Shown: positions 21,148 to 33,170 of the stretch, piece by piece
How positions within the stretch are numbered: position 1 is the stretch's first letter
How the letters are laid out: each line of letters starts with the position of its first letter
NCBI GenBank assembly: GCA_018894105.1
Contig: CM032127.1
Location: forward strand, 35,174,760 to 35,238,759
Direction: 5' to 3'
Length of the DNA stretch: 64,000 nucleotides
From: Jacaranda mimosifolia
Lineage: Eukaryota > Streptophyta > Magnoliopsida > Lamiales > Bignoniaceae
Notes under the pieces: model-generated
The model's input: only the letters and a program-made list of their open reading frames with translations
What the model was told of the DNA's origin: nothing
Database searches by the model: none
Made by a program: the position numbers and the translations under genes

Positions 21148-23141
21148 TAATTTCATGCAATATTTTGGGTTCTCTTTTGATTGATTCATGGGATGAATTG
21201 ATCTAGATCTTCAAAAACTTGATCCAAATCATGAATTGGAGTGTTTGGATGATGATGCTTGTAGCTCCTTTGATGATGAATAGAAATTATGCTAATATGT
21301 GTTTTAAATGTTAATTCATATGTTATTGTAATTTGATTCATGTTTAGCTAATGTTAAATTTTGATTTAGCATTCAATGATGTTATATGTTGATATAGCAT
21401 GTTAAATTTGGCTTTAAGTTGTTTTGGTCATTTTTGAATCTAATTGGATTGGATTTAATTGGAGATTTTTAGAAGAATGTGATTCTCACTTAAACTTGAT
21501 TTTTGAAGCATGTTTGAACACTTGAAATTTCATTTTTAAAAGGCGTTTTAGATCTGAAATTTCATCTATATTGTGCGATTTAATGTTTAGGAGGTGTCCT
21601 AAATTTTTTGGTGCATAAAAGTTGAACTAAAAATGAGTTGACTCAGTCAAAATCTCAAAACAGGGCAAGCTGCCACGCTAGGCCAGGCACTGGCTGGGTA
21701 GTAGGCGCACCTGCTACATGGCCGTGCGACCGGGCTGTGGCAGCAGTGCCCAGTTTCAGGAAGGACGAGTGTTGGCTTATTTTTGTATTCCTTAAGTGAC
21801 CAAAAGTGTTTTATTTCACACATCATAGATGCACAAGTGTTGTGCAAGTTCTCAAAATTATGTTTGACATCTTTTAATGCTTTTTAAATGTTATAAAGTT
21901 AATCTCCAATTGTTGGAAAAATAGGATGCATAAATGTTATGCTTGTTTTTGCTAACCAATTAATTGTTTATGTGATAAGCATTTAATTGTTGGAATTGAA
22001 TGTCAATTCTTGATTTATCTATTGTTCATTTAGTTGTTGAATGGATGGTGAATGAATGGGGATGATCATGAGCCTTTAATATTGATTTTATTTGTTTCAA
22101 GTTCTTGAAATGGGCTGTATTAAATTGGGGCTTGTGTGCCTCTTAATTTCTATTTTGTAAATGTTATCAGAGTAGAATCACTAGGAGTGAGGATTTCATT
22201 CACATGTAATTGTTACAAAAGGAACAAAGAAGACCATTGGAGGCATGAAGACCTATGATTGTATGTGATACAATTTTTTGTAATAGCTAGATTTAATCAA
22301 CCCACTTGAAATCAACTAAGTGATGCATCTATGGATTTAAAGTGCATCATTTGGTTAGACTTCTAGTCATCCCACCCTAGGAGCATGCTAGGTGCATTAA
22401 CTTATTTATACTTTTCATATCCTATTGATGTATGTGAGACATGGATTAGGATATTGAAAACCTAAATAAGAAGATTAAATTGGTGAGATCTTGGCAAGCA
22501 AGCAGAAAATCCCTCAACTTAGAATGTCTAAGTGCTCTCAAATGTTAAGTCAAAATGGATATAAATTAAAGGAATTTTAATTAATCCATGTCTTCTACCA
22601 ATAGCATATCCCATGAAAATTTTACCGATTTTGTGTGGTGGTACTCGGTCACAGGGTCACACTTAGGAGGAAAGTTGAGAAGATATACTTAGCATATGAT
22701 GCACCTTTGATTTGGGGCTTCCCACACTTTGGCACTCGATCACATGGGATGTTGTGGAGCGGTCTTGAATTGAAGTATGACTGGTTGGTTCAACTTAACA
22801 CTTATTAGTGTAGATGTCGCACGAGTCGTGGGTTTACATAAAAAGTGAGACAAAATATATCAAGAGTTGCATGTGATGCAATTAGCAAGTGTTGTTTATC
22901 CTTAGATTATTTGTGGATTACACTCAATCACGGGAGTCCACTTGCGTCTTTGGAGTCTTAATTCCCACTAGGAAATATAATTTCTCAAATTCTTCTAGGG
23001 GGTGAAGGATTTGATAAAATTGTGAGAGAAAAACATGCTTGAAAGACCATAGACATGTTTTAACAATATCAAAAATTCAATCACATGCTTATATTCTCTT
23101 CTATCGCTTTTTGTAGATTTTTGAAATCTTCAAAACTTAAA
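21148..23141 (+). other. E4 5' leader
   Basis: About 1.99 kb without conserved coding. It holds the GC-rich patch at about 21658-21765 (CTGGCTGGGTAGTAGG, GCGACCGGGCTGTGG) and the stem-loop arms AGTGATGCA/GTGCATCA at about 22319-22352. It also holds four copies of the CACTCGGTCACGGG-type motif at about 22640-22665, 22731-22750, 22817-22835 and 22920-22944. Spacing of the four is about 91, 86 and 103 bases, nearly the same as in E9. Confidence 0.78.
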
Positions 23142-23928
23142 ATGGCTAAGAATCCACTCACAATGATTTTGGAAACCAATAAACTAATCGGGTCCAATTT
23201 TCATGATAGGTTGAGAAACCTCAATATTGTTCTTAATTTCGAAAAGGAGACTTATATGCTTAATCACAATCCGCCGGCTACCCTTAGCAATGATGCCACT
23301 AATAAGGCACGTGAACTGTTCATGAAGTTTGTGGATGTTGATCTATAAACAAAATCCCTTATGATGGCTTCTATATCTAAAGAGTTTTAGGAGACTCATG
23401 AGCGCATGAGATGTGCACAATAGATCTATTCACACCTACAAGAGTTGTTTGGTGTCCAAACTAGACACGAACGATTCATTTTATCTAGGGGGCTCTTTAG
23501 AAGTAGAATGATTGAGGTCACTAATGTCTATGAACGTGGCTTAAAATGATCATTCTCGTTGAGAATCTTAGTCACTTAGGTAATGTCATGGACAATGAGC
23601 TCCTTGTGGATTTGATCATTTAATCATTACCTAGCATATTTGACTAATTCATTATAAACTTCTACATGTCGATGTAAGAAGTAACGAATAATTAATTATT
23701 TAATATGTTGGTAATCGCCGAGAAGATTATGAAGAAAGCTAAGCCCCTTACGCTTGTTTTATCCTCCAAGTCTATAGGCCGTAGGGGTGCTAGAAAGAGA
23801 GGTAAAGGGAAACAATCCTTGGAAAGTTCAATGGGAATTGAGAACAACAAAGAGGCTAAAACCATAGCTACATGTTTCCACTGTGGCGAAAAAGGGCATT
23901 GTAGAGCAAATTGCAAAGCTTATCTTAC
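23142..23928 (+). pseudogene. E4 gag with intact zinc knuckle
   Basis: The start is ATG at 23142 (MAKNPLTMILETNKL), preceded by the conserved TTGAAATCTTCAAAA. The N-terminal gag is open for about 69 codons (FHDRLRNLNIVLNFEKE ... ELFMKFVDVDL) and then hits TAA at 23346. More stops follow (KEF, stop, ETHERMRC). A later frame opens from 23705 with a basic stretch (RRGARKRGKGKQ) and the zinc knuckle CFHCGEKGHCRANC at 23873-23914, complete C-C-H-C. It is the only fully intact knuckle in the window. Gag would form the virus-like particle and bind the RNA. Confidence 0.85.
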
Positions 23929-24378
23929 TACTTTTGAGAAGGGTATGTACTTCATTAAAGTATACTTGACGACTAGTTCTTCCTTATGTGTATTTGATAC
24001 TGCGTGCAGTTCTCAACTTTGTAATTCGTTACAAGGGTTAGAAAGAAGAAAGAGTTTTAATGAAGGGCATATGATCCTATGCTTAGGAAATGGAGCAATA
24101 GTTGTGGCCATGTTTGAAGGGTAATCAAGTTAGACTTGGGGAACTCCCAAATAGTACTTGATCCTTGTTATTATGTTCCTAATCTTGTTAAGAACATTAT
24201 TTCAATTCCCAAATTGCATAAAGAAGGATATGATTTTTCTATAGCTAATGGGAAGTTGAAAGGATTAAAGAATGGTTCTTTAATTGCACAAGATACATTA
24301 AACAACGGATTATATATATTGGATTCCCAACCTTCATTGATGCACATTCAATCAAGTAAAAGAAAATTAAATATCTAA
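23929..24378 (+). pseudogene. E4 protease region, broken
   Basis: It continues the 23705 frame. The aspartic protease site reads VFDTACSS at about 23990-24013: the catalytic Asp (codon 23996) is kept but the expected DTG/DSG is DTA. The following LCNSLQGLERRKSF and LGNGAIVVAMFEG end in a stop at 24122. A second frame (24136-24378) continues with LDPCYYVPNLVKNIISI and LNNGLYILDSQPSLM, which lead into the integrase zinc domain. Confidence 0.8.
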
Positions 24379-25471
24379 GAAGATGCCATTTTATGGCATG
24401 CAAGACTTGGGCATATCTCTAAAAATAGGATAAACTAGATAGAAGCTTTCAAAGTACTAAATGTTAGTGGCATTGAGGAATTTTTGACTTGTGAGTCTTG
24501 TTTAAAGGGAAAAATGACCAAGGCTCCATTTGTAGGAGAATCAGATTGAAGCACAAGTCCTTCAGATTTGATCTATATGGATGTGTACGGCCCACTAAGA
24601 ATTAGTGCGCGAGGAGGCTATCTTACTTCATTACCTTCACTGATGATCACACTCAGTTTGGACATGTGCATCTTATGAACTACAAGTTTGAAGCCTTTGA
24701 AAAATTCAAAAAGTATAGGTGTCAAATAGAAAAGCAAAAGGGACTTAGTATTAAAACTCTTTGATCGGATCAAGGAGGAGAATACTTAAGTGCCGAATTC
24801 TTGGATTATCTAAGAGAGAATAGGTTTCTCTCTCAATGGACTCCACTCGGCACACCCCAACTAAATGGAGTAGCCGAGAGGAGAAATTGTACCATATTGG
24901 ACATGGTCTGTTCCATGATGAGCTTCTCATATGTGCCTATATCCTTTTGGGGATACGCCTTACATACGGCGGTGAGGCTACTAAATGTAGTACCCTCAAA
25001 GGCCATGCCCAAAACGCCATATGAGATGTGGTATGGCAAAGCACCCTTTTACCATTATCTAAAGGCTTGGGGGTCTTTCGCCTATATGAAGAGGTTAGAG
25101 GGAGACAAGTTGGATAGTCGATCCTCTTGTGCAAGTTTGTGGGATACCTTAGAGAGTCTATGGATTATTACTTTAATGATCCTTCGGAACAAGAGGTGTT
25201 TGTCTCGAGGAACACCACCTTTTTGGAAAATGAGTTTCTATTAGATAGAAAAGGCATTGTTGTTAAACTTGATGAAGTTCAAGATGATCAACAAATCCCA
25301 CAAATGGTGAAAACAAGTAATGAGCTTTATACACATTGTCTACGTAGGTCAAACCGAATCAAGAAGCAACCCAAAATGTTCGAATTTCTTCATGAGACAG
25401 GCCAATTAGATATAGATCCGAAGACCTTCGAAGAAGCTATGTTAGGGCATAAACTCGATACATTGGTTTGA
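24379..25471 (+). pseudogene. E4 integrase and linker, broken
   Basis: The zinc N-terminus (WHARLGHISKNRIN, stop; CESCLKGKMTKAPF) is recognisable at 24390-24530. Core: YMDVYG with the first Asp at about 24580; then a frameshifted segment; SDQGGEY with the second Asp at about 24768, preceded by a TGA where Arg is expected; and NGVAERRN with the Glu at 24879. The frame 24801-25244 reads to the end of the core (FWGYALHTAVRLL, KTPYEMWYGKAP). A shift near 25127 moves to the linker frame (FLLDRKGIVVKLDEVQ, RRSNRIKKQPKMFEFLHETG), which stops at 25471. Confidence 0.82.
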
Positions 25472-26335
25472 TGCTATGAGATCCAAAATGGACTCCATGT
25501 ATCGCAATAAAGTATGGACTTATGTAGATCCACCACAAGGAATTGTTCCTATTGGTTGCAAGTGGATCTATAAGCAAAAGCTAGAGTCAATGGAGAGGTA
25601 GCGAACTTTAAGACGCGACTAATGGCAAAAGGTTATACTCAAAGGCCTAGTATTGATTTCGAGTAAACCTTTTCACAAGTTGAAAAGCCTAAGTTCATTT
25701 GGATTTTACTTGCCATAGCAGTATATTATGACTATGAGATGTGGCAAATGGATGTGAAAACTGCTTTCCTTAATGGCAACATTGAAGAAGAAATCTATAT
25801 TGAGTAACCACAAGGTTATACATTCAAGGGGAATGAGCAAAAGGTTTGCAAACTCAATAGATCTATTTATGGACTTAAGCAAGCGTCCTGTAGTTGGAAC
25901 ATACATTTTGATAATGCAGTCAAATCGTTTGGCTTTATAAAAAATATGTATGAACCATAGATGTACAAGAAGGCGAGTGAAAATAGTGTATAGTTTATTG
26001 TGCTTTATGTCGATAACATCATTCTCATTGGGAATGAGATAGGTATGTTAGAGTATACTAAAGTGTGGTTATCTACTCAATTCTCCATGAGGGATTTGGG
26101 AGAGGTATCATATGTATTAGAAATATGTATCTATAGAGATAGATCAAACAGGATGCTGGGGCTGTCCCAAACTCAGTACATTGACCAAATACTAAAGCGA
26201 TATAATATAGAATAATCCAAGAAGGGATTATTTCCCATGGGACATGGCATTATCTATCTAAGTCTATGGCCCCTAAGATTGAGACAGAAAGATAAAAGAT
26301 ATCCCGTATACCTTATTCGTCCACCATAAGGAGCA
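25472..26335 (+). pseudogene. E4 reverse transcriptase, dead active site
   Basis: The N-terminal RT (MDSMYRNKVWTYVDPP, GCKWIYKQK, KGYTQRPSIDFE) runs with stops from 25472. The frame 26000-26215 carries MLYVDNIILIGNE: the YVDD box (26006-26017) has become YVDN, a single G-to-A change that removes a metal-binding Asp. Then WLSTQFSMRDLGEVSYVLE and YIDQILKRYNIE, stop. It cannot polymerise. Confidence 0.85.
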
Positions 26336-26925
26336 CAATGTATGCAGTTCAACGTACAAGATCGAATGTAGAGCATGCTCTAAGTGCTACGAGCCGCTTT
26401 CAATCCAATCCCAGTGAATGTCACTGGATGGCTGCAAAAGCAATCCTTAAATACTTGAGAAGGACTAAGGACTTGTTTTTGGTATATGATAATGGAGAAT
26501 TGAAACCCGAGGGGTTTCCGAATTCAAGTTTCCAATCTGATGTAGACAACCTAAAATTCACCTCTAGATTTATATTTTGCCTTAATGGCGGCGTGGTGAG
26601 TTGGAAGAGTTTCAAACAAGACACCACAGTCGGTTGCACTACTATGGCAGAATATATTGCACCTCAAAAGTTGGATGAAATGCCTAGCATGCAAGAGCCT
26701 ATGATTTTCTTATGAAGACAACTTCAGACTTAAGCCAAGATCTAAACACATTTTGAGACATTATCATTTGATAAATGATATAATTTCATAAGAGGTGACA
26801 TCTAAGTGGAATGGATGGTCTGTAGAGAAAATACAACAGAACTACTGTTTTAACCCCTATCGCAAAGGTCTTTGATGGACATCTTGCGAAGATAGGTCTT
26901 AAGACTATGGGGAATTAGCTTTAGG
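26336..26925 (+). pseudogene. E4 RNase H, broken
   Basis: The frame 26338-26715 holds MYAVQRTRSNVEHALS, KAILKYLRRTKDLFLVYDNG and RNase H with GFPNSSFQ (first catalytic Asp replaced by Asn) and TMAEYIA (Glu kept). A deletion removes about 20 residues (IAPQKLDEMPS instead of IAxxEAxKEGVWxKxFIQELDxxPS), and the frame ends at IFL before the later Asp. The last 200 bases are non-open and lead to the purine tract. Confidence 0.82.
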
Positions 26926-26935
26926 GCAAGTGGGA
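26926..26935 (+). other. E4 polypurine tract
   Basis: GGCAAGTGGGA just before the 3' LTR. Compared with AAGTGGGAGATTG at 49686-49699 about four bases are missing, including the TG of the LTR start. Confidence 0.7.
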
Positions 26936-29173
26936 TTGGAATAGTGCCCTGCAAGCCAATAAGATTGGCATGTAAACTATTTCACTTATGATACAATCCC
27001 GATTAAATGATATTCCTTACAAATGGCCATCTTCATCTTATGCTTACATTACTGCACTGGCATTTGATTGAAGCCCTTAGATCACATAAGATTGTGGGAT
27101 TTGGTGAGTGCACTCGATGATGATCATGGAATAAGTCTTACACGATCATGATCGTAAACAACCTAAGTTATAGAATCTTACGAGATAGGGCATCTAAGAT
27201 TTGAATAGACTTGCACTAATTATGCATAATCCAAGGGTTGTATATTGCTCCATTCCATGAGCTAACCATATGTGATATGGGTGCATATTAGGGACTGCTT
27301 GTTGGAGAGCAAGGAACTGGAGACTTGCCCGGAGAATCCACTAGGTAGCTGTAGTAGCATATCAGTAGTGACTAGTTCTCTAGCTTATGCTAGTGCATAT
27401 AATTAGTCCTTTGACATGAGGATCCATTGTAACGTTGTGTTCAGGTCCTCATGCTTTGACTCCTCCTTAGCCACTTAGCAGGCGTTCCGATGTTGATTGG
27501 GCATGAGCTACTTAGACATGGAGGTTTATGAGATCTAAGATGGGATCCAACTCCTCATCTTTGTGAAGGGCGAGTGTATCTCCCATGCGTTCTATAATGA
27601 TTGATTCCAAAGAGTCCTTGGACAAGGTATTGTGATAATTTGGAAAAGGGTTTTCCAAAGATGAGGTCAAAAATAAGAATCAAACATTGAAAATAGACAC
27701 ATAGTATTGAGGCTATTGAGGAGCCAACAAATATCTTGCCCGAGGCCTCTTTCATGGAGATAGGAGATGGAAGGATCCTATTTGCATAGTACGCATAAAG
27801 TTGGAATGGTTCACTAAAAGCATTCATTCGGCCAATTGTTGGGCTCCATGGGCTTGAGGTTGGACATTGACCATGGAAATTGGATACTCATCAATTAATA
27901 GAGATTGATTGAATTGAATCAGTTAGTTTAAAAGGAGTTTTAAAGTAACGTGAATATATGATATTCTAAAGTTACAAAGGTTGTGAGCCCTTGTCATTGG
28001 TAGAAGCTAATCGGTCACACACAAAAGCCAATTGGATATCCTAGTGATTAGTGGAATTTTCTAGGGGTTATAATAATTCCATGGTGACCGAAAATTGAGG
28101 GATTCGGTTGACGCAATTTTTAGTAATTTTGGCTTGACTAATTTAATGGTTAAATTGATGTAATTAATTTACGGAGTTAAATTAAGATCAATTAAATTAA
28201 GTGTTAATTTAATTTGGTGCCATATGACTATCAATTGGTCAAGTAAACTTAAAAAGTTAAGTTTATTGACTTATAGGTTAAGTCGAAGTTTAATTAAATT
28301 AAAGTGTTTAATTTAATTAAATTGAAGAAGTAATTTTTGAGGGAAAATTCAAATAAAATGTTCATTTGATGAATTAGAATTTAATTGGCAGACATTTCAT
28401 AAAATGAAATGCAGATTCCAAATTAAATTCAAATTCAAATTCAAATTATCATGCAACTTGCAAGATGCTTGCTAGTTGGCATGCTTTGATGGACCACCTC
28501 TTGAGGAAGGTGTGATGATGATATCACACCGTCCTCCCTCTTTATATAGATATAGAGGGGTAGCCACCAGCTGATTATTCATTCACACATTTTGTGCATC
28601 TAAAAGTTTAGATCCAAAATTCCCTCCAAAATTGTGATTCTCTCATGAGTTGAGGTTTCACTCTCTTTTTCACCTTCCTCCCTCACCATTTTTGGCCTAT
28701 AACCATGATCTCTTCCTTATTAGTTTTTCCATCTGAATTAAGGAGGAAAGGATAGTCCATTGGTGTGTGGACTTTGGCATTAGAGGCAAGACGAAATTTG
28801 GATTGCTTGCTTTGGTGATCCACTGTTCCAACAGTTACTTTCTGGACTCTGTTTGAGGTCTTGCCAAAGGAATTTAGTACTGAAATTTTTACTGGACATT
28901 CTACATTGAGTTGGAAAATTTTTGGTCTATATTTAGCTTGAATTTGAGGTGATTTTCCCAATTAAAAGTTTATCACACCTTGCTACAGTAGAAGCAATCA
29001 CTTTCGGGAAAGGAAGCACTTCTTCAAGTTTTGGTTCGATTTTGCTTGAGAGGTATCAATTTGACCTTAATCCACTATATTGGCATGATTTAGATTCTTG
29101 TGGTGGTGTAAACTAAGTTAGATTTTAGTTCTTATGTGTTTTAAATTGGATCCTTAGCCTTGCACCTCTCTCA
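26936..29173 (+). repeat. 3' LTR of E4
   Basis: 2238 bases, starting at TTGGAATAGTGCCCTG (first TG lost) and ending CACCTCTCTCA before the right CTAAG. Same subfamily as the 5' LTR along its whole length. The antisense ORFs at 27555-27827 and 28683-28961 are not conserved proteins. Confidence 0.9.
28509..28549 (+). promoter_or_regulatory. LTR hairpin (changed sequence, pairing kept) and TATA
   Basis: At 28509-28530 the repeat has rearranged to arms GGTGTGAT and ATCACACC around a GATGAT loop. The stem is shorter but still perfectly paired. TTTATATA follows at 28541-28548. Confidence 0.6.
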
Positions 29174-29178
29174 CTAAG
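29174..29178. repeat. E4 target-site duplication, right
   Basis: CTAAG directly after the E4 3' LTR; E3 leader resumes with GACTTGTAAGTAGACCCCC, the same order as 10916-10938. Confidence 0.92.
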
Positions 29179-30952
29179 GACTTGTAAGTAGACCCCCGCT
29201 TCGCATCCCATCCACAAACAATCGAAAGGTAAGAAACACTTGCTCTTGATATATTTTGCCTCACTTTTCATGTAGACACCTACTCAAGTGCATCTACATT
29301 ACTAAGTGTTAAGTTAAACCTACCAATCAAACTTTGATTCGAGATGGCTCCATGACATCCCATGACTTGTGTGCCAATGCATAGAGGTTCTTAAATCAAA
29401 GTTGCATCGTATGCTAAGTGTATGCTCACATCTTTTCTCCTAAGTGTGACCCCCATTTCGAGTGCCATCACACAAATTCGGTACCGTCTTCATGGCGTAT
29501 ACCATTAATAGAAGGCATCGATTAATTAAAACTCCTTTTAATTTGTATCCATTTTGACTTAATATTTGAAAACACTTAGATATTCTAAGTGGAGGGTTTT
29601 TGCTTGCAAAGATCTCATTATTTTATCTTCTTATTTAGGTTTCCTATATCCTAACCATACATCTCATACATCAATAGGATACGAAAAGCATTAATAAGTA
29701 AATGCGCCTAGCATGTTCCCAGGGTGGGATGACCAGGAGCCTAATCAAGTGATGCACTTAGAGCCATAGGTGCACCAACTAGTTGATTTTAAGTGGGTTG
29801 ATTAAATCTAGCTATTACATGAGTGTATCCCATACATTTATGGGCCTTCAAAAGTCTCCATGCCTCCAATGGTCTTCTCTGCTCTTTGTAGCAATTACAT
29901 GAGAAAGAAATCCTCACTCCTAATGATTTGACTCTCATAACATTTACAAGGTAGAAATTAAGAGGCATGCAAGCCCCAATTTGATACAACTTATTTCAAG
30001 TATTTGAAACAAATAAAATCAATATTAAAGGCTCATGATCATCCCCATTCATTCATCATCCATTCAACAATTAAATGAATAATAAATAAATCTAGAATTG
30101 ACATTCAATTCCAACAATTAAATGATTATCTCATAAACAAATAATTGGTCAAGAAAAAATAAGCATAACATTTATGCATCTCATGTTTGCACAAAATTGG
30201 AGATTAAGTTGAACAAGTTTCTAAAAGCAATAAAAAATGTCAAACATAATTTTGAGAACTTGCACAACATTGTGCACATATCTAGCATTACTTGAATCAA
30301 TTTAAGTCACATAAGGAATAAAAAAATAGGCGCAAAACTCATGCCAACCAATATTGGTCCCTACTGCCCGAGCGGTGTGCTGGGCAGTTGCTGCGCCCAT
30401 TGCCCTACCTGTGTGCTGCCACAGTGCGGTAGAACCCTTGTTTTCTGGTTAGGACCAAGTCAAGCTATTTTTGGCTCAGCTTTTGTGCACCAATAATTGT
30501 AGGAAACTTTCGAAACATCAAATCACACATTATAAATGAAATTCCAGATTCAAAACACCTTTTAAAAAATAGAATTTCAAGTGCTCAAACATGCTTCAAA
30601 AATCAGGTTAAAGTTGGAATCAGATTCGTCAAAAATCTTTAACAAACTCCAATCAACTTGGATCTAAAAATGACCAAAACTCTTTTAGGCCATCAACAAC
30701 ATGCTATATCAACATATAACATCAACTAATACTAAATCAACATTCAACATTAGAAGCTATGAATTTAAACATACTAATGATATGAATTAACACTTAAAAC
30801 ACATATTAGCATGCTTTCAATTCATCAATCAAGGAGCCACACACAATATCATCCAAACACTCCAATCCATCATATGAATTGAGAATTTGGTGATTTTGAT
30901 CAATTTATCACTTGAATCAATCAATCAAAAATCCAAATCATAGCATAAATTA
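29179..30952 (-). other. E3 leader, PBS-proximal piece
   Basis: The leader resumes after E4. It has reverse-complement copies of the repeated motif near 29187-29210, 29275-29300, 29350-29385 and 29445-29470; the stem-loop remnant near 29750-29785; and the GC-rich patch at about 30343-30448 (GGGCAGTTGCTGCGCCC). Otherwise it is AT-rich and non-coding. Confidence 0.76.
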
Positions 30953-30965
30953 GGCTCTGATACCA
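30953..30965 (-). other. E3 primer-binding site, intact
   Basis: The plus strand GGCTCTGATACCA is the exact reverse complement of TGGTATCAGAGCC, two bases from the LTR edge at 30968. Confidence 0.92.
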
Positions 30966-30967
30966 CT

Positions 30968-33170
30968 TGAAGGCACATGTAGCACTAGGATTCAATAATA
31001 AAAACTTTAAAAACTAAAATAAACTAGGTTACGAGTCCAAACAAGGATATAAACATGCTCATGATTCAGATTTGGATAGATAATTACCTTGATTAGCAAA
31101 AATACAGAGGAATGATGAAGAACACTTCTTCAATCCAGAAACTGTCACACTGCAGCACAACGGATTGGATGCAACTTTTACCTAATCTATACTTCTCCAA
31201 AAATTCCGAAAAAAATTACAGAAAATTATCAACTCCTTGATGAATCTAATGTAAAAAATTCAGCTCAAAAAGCTTTATGGAAGTGCCAAAAAAAAATCTC
31301 CAAATGGACTGCCCTGACAGTGGATCTTCCAAAGGCAAGCAATCCAAATGTCTGGCCTCTAACAATATGATCCACACACCAATGCTAGATCCTAATCCCC
31401 TTGGTATTAGCTGGAAAATACAAAGGATTTTGTCAGAGATGGAGGCTTGATTTGAGATAGGAGAAGAAGAGAGGAAGTGAAGCTTCAACACATGAGGCAA
31501 CACTTAAGATTTGGAAGGAAAATGTGAGAGAATCTAATTCTTCACAATGAACTTGAATTGGCTGCTCCTCTCTCCTTCTATAACTATAGAGTGTGGATGG
31601 TGTGAGCCAAGGTGGCATCACACCTTCCTCAAGGGGACTGCCAACTTGCAAGGCAAGTTGGCAAATTACAATTCAAATGTGAAATTGAATTTTGTGTGCA
31701 TTTCAATTTCATTTGAAATCTAATTTAAAATTAATTAAAATTCCACATAAAATGAACCTTTCATTTAAAATTTTCCTCAAAATTGGATTCCTCTCATTAA
31801 TTAAATTAAACACTTTAATTTAATTAATTAACATTTGACTTAACTCTGAAGTCAATTAGCTTAACTCTTTAAGCTAGTCATAGCTAACCATTTAAACTAA
31901 CTTGACCAATTGATGGTCATGTTTCATCAAATAATTAACTCCTTAATTATTGATCTAATTTAACTCCTTAAATTAGTTGATCAATTTAACAATAAAATTG
32001 GTTATGCAAAAAATGACCTCAATTTTTCGCTAATCCCAAATTGGTCCATATGGAGCATTTTTCTAACACTTAAAAAGAATTCCTCCAATAATTTAGGAAA
32101 TGCAATTGGCTTTTGTGTGTGACTCGTTAGGTTCTACCATTCACAGGACATGGGCTCACAACTCTTTGTGACTTTCTAATATCAAATATTCATTCAGTTT
32201 AAACTCCTTTAAACTAATTGACTCAATTCAATTAATCTCCATTAATTGAAAGTACCCAATCTCCACAATCGATGTCCACCCCAAGCCCATGGAGCCCAAC
32301 TAATTGGCCAAAATGAATGCTTTTAGAGAACTATTCTAGCTCTACACGTACCATGCAAATACGGTCATTTCATCTCTTATCTCTTGAAAAAGGCCTAGGG
32401 CAAGATATTTGTTGGCTCCCTAGAGCCTCGATACTATGTTTCTATTCTCAATGTTTGATTCCTCTTTATGACCTAATCTTTGGAAAACTCATTTTCTGAA
32501 TTGTCATACTACATTGAGCAAGAATTTCTTGGAATCGATCATTATAGAATACATAGGAGATGCACTCGTCCATCACAAAGATGAGGAGTCGAATTCTATT
32601 TTAGATCTCACAAACCTCCATGCCTAAGTACCTCATGCTTAATCTCTACCCAAATGGCCTACTAGGTGACTAGGGAAGAGTCAAAGCATGAAGGCCTAAA
32701 CACAAGGTTACCATTGATCCTCAGGTCAAAGGACTAATTATATGCACTAGCGTATGTTGGAGAACTTGCCACTTCAGCTATCTAGTGGATTCTCCTGGCA
32801 GGCATTCAGTTCATTGTTCTCTGACAACCACCCATTAATATGCATCCATATCTCATGTGGGATTGCCTATGGAATGGAGCAACATCCAACCTTTGGATTT
32901 ATGCATTGTTAGTGCAAGTCTATCCAGATCTTAGATGCCATGACTTGGAAGATTTTACGATCCTGACTGTGTAAGACTTATTCCTTGATCACCACCCAGT
33001 GCATGGCCAAGTCTCTTGTGTGATCTAAGGGCTTCATCTAAATGCTAGTGAAGTAATAATGAGCATAAGATGAAGATGGTCATATAAACAATATCATTCA
33101 ATCAAGATTGTCTTACAAGAAAATAGTTTACAAGGCCAATCTAATCGACTTTCAGGGCACTATTCAAATA
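30968..33170 (-). repeat. 5' LTR of E3
   Basis: 2203 bases, from TGAAGGCACATGTAGCAC to a degraded terminus CACTATTCAAATA. Its U5 half matches the E1 3' LTR. It is followed without a gap by the leader of a plus-strand element (E5). Confidence 0.87.
31579..31624 (-). promoter_or_regulatory. LTR TATA-like site and damaged hairpin (E3 5' LTR)
   Basis: A degenerate CTATAACTATAG lies at 31579-31590. The inverted repeat at 31599-31624 lacks two bases in one arm (GGTGTGAGCCA against TGGCATCACACC). Confidence 0.5.

Larger units (their letters stand above)
18904..29173 (+). mobile_element. E4: full-length copia element nested in E3
   Basis: 10,270 bases with 5' LTR 18904-21132, PBS 21135-21147, leader, gag, protease, integrase, RT, RNase H, purine tract and 3' LTR 26936-29173, flanked by perfect CTAAG duplications. 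The two LTRs differ at roughly one position in seven to ten over their first 190 bases by eye, so the insertion is old. Pol is broken by many stops. Confidence 0.93.
12816..33170 (-). mobile_element. E3: copia element interrupted by E4
   Basis: On the minus strand: 5' LTR 30968-33170, PBS 30953-30965, leader 29179-30952 and 18718-18903, gag to RNase H 18717-15042, 3' LTR 12816-15041. E4 (18904-29173) inserted in the leader just upstream of gag, with a CTAAG duplication. Removing E4 and one CTAAG restores a leader like that of E2 and E10. All domains are present but full of stops and frameshifts. Confidence 0.85.

Noticed and set aside
24836..25134. Several overlapping ORFs opposite or out of frame with E4 integrase
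   Set aside because: Shadow frames of the integrase core; the domain motifs are only in the 24801-25244 frame.
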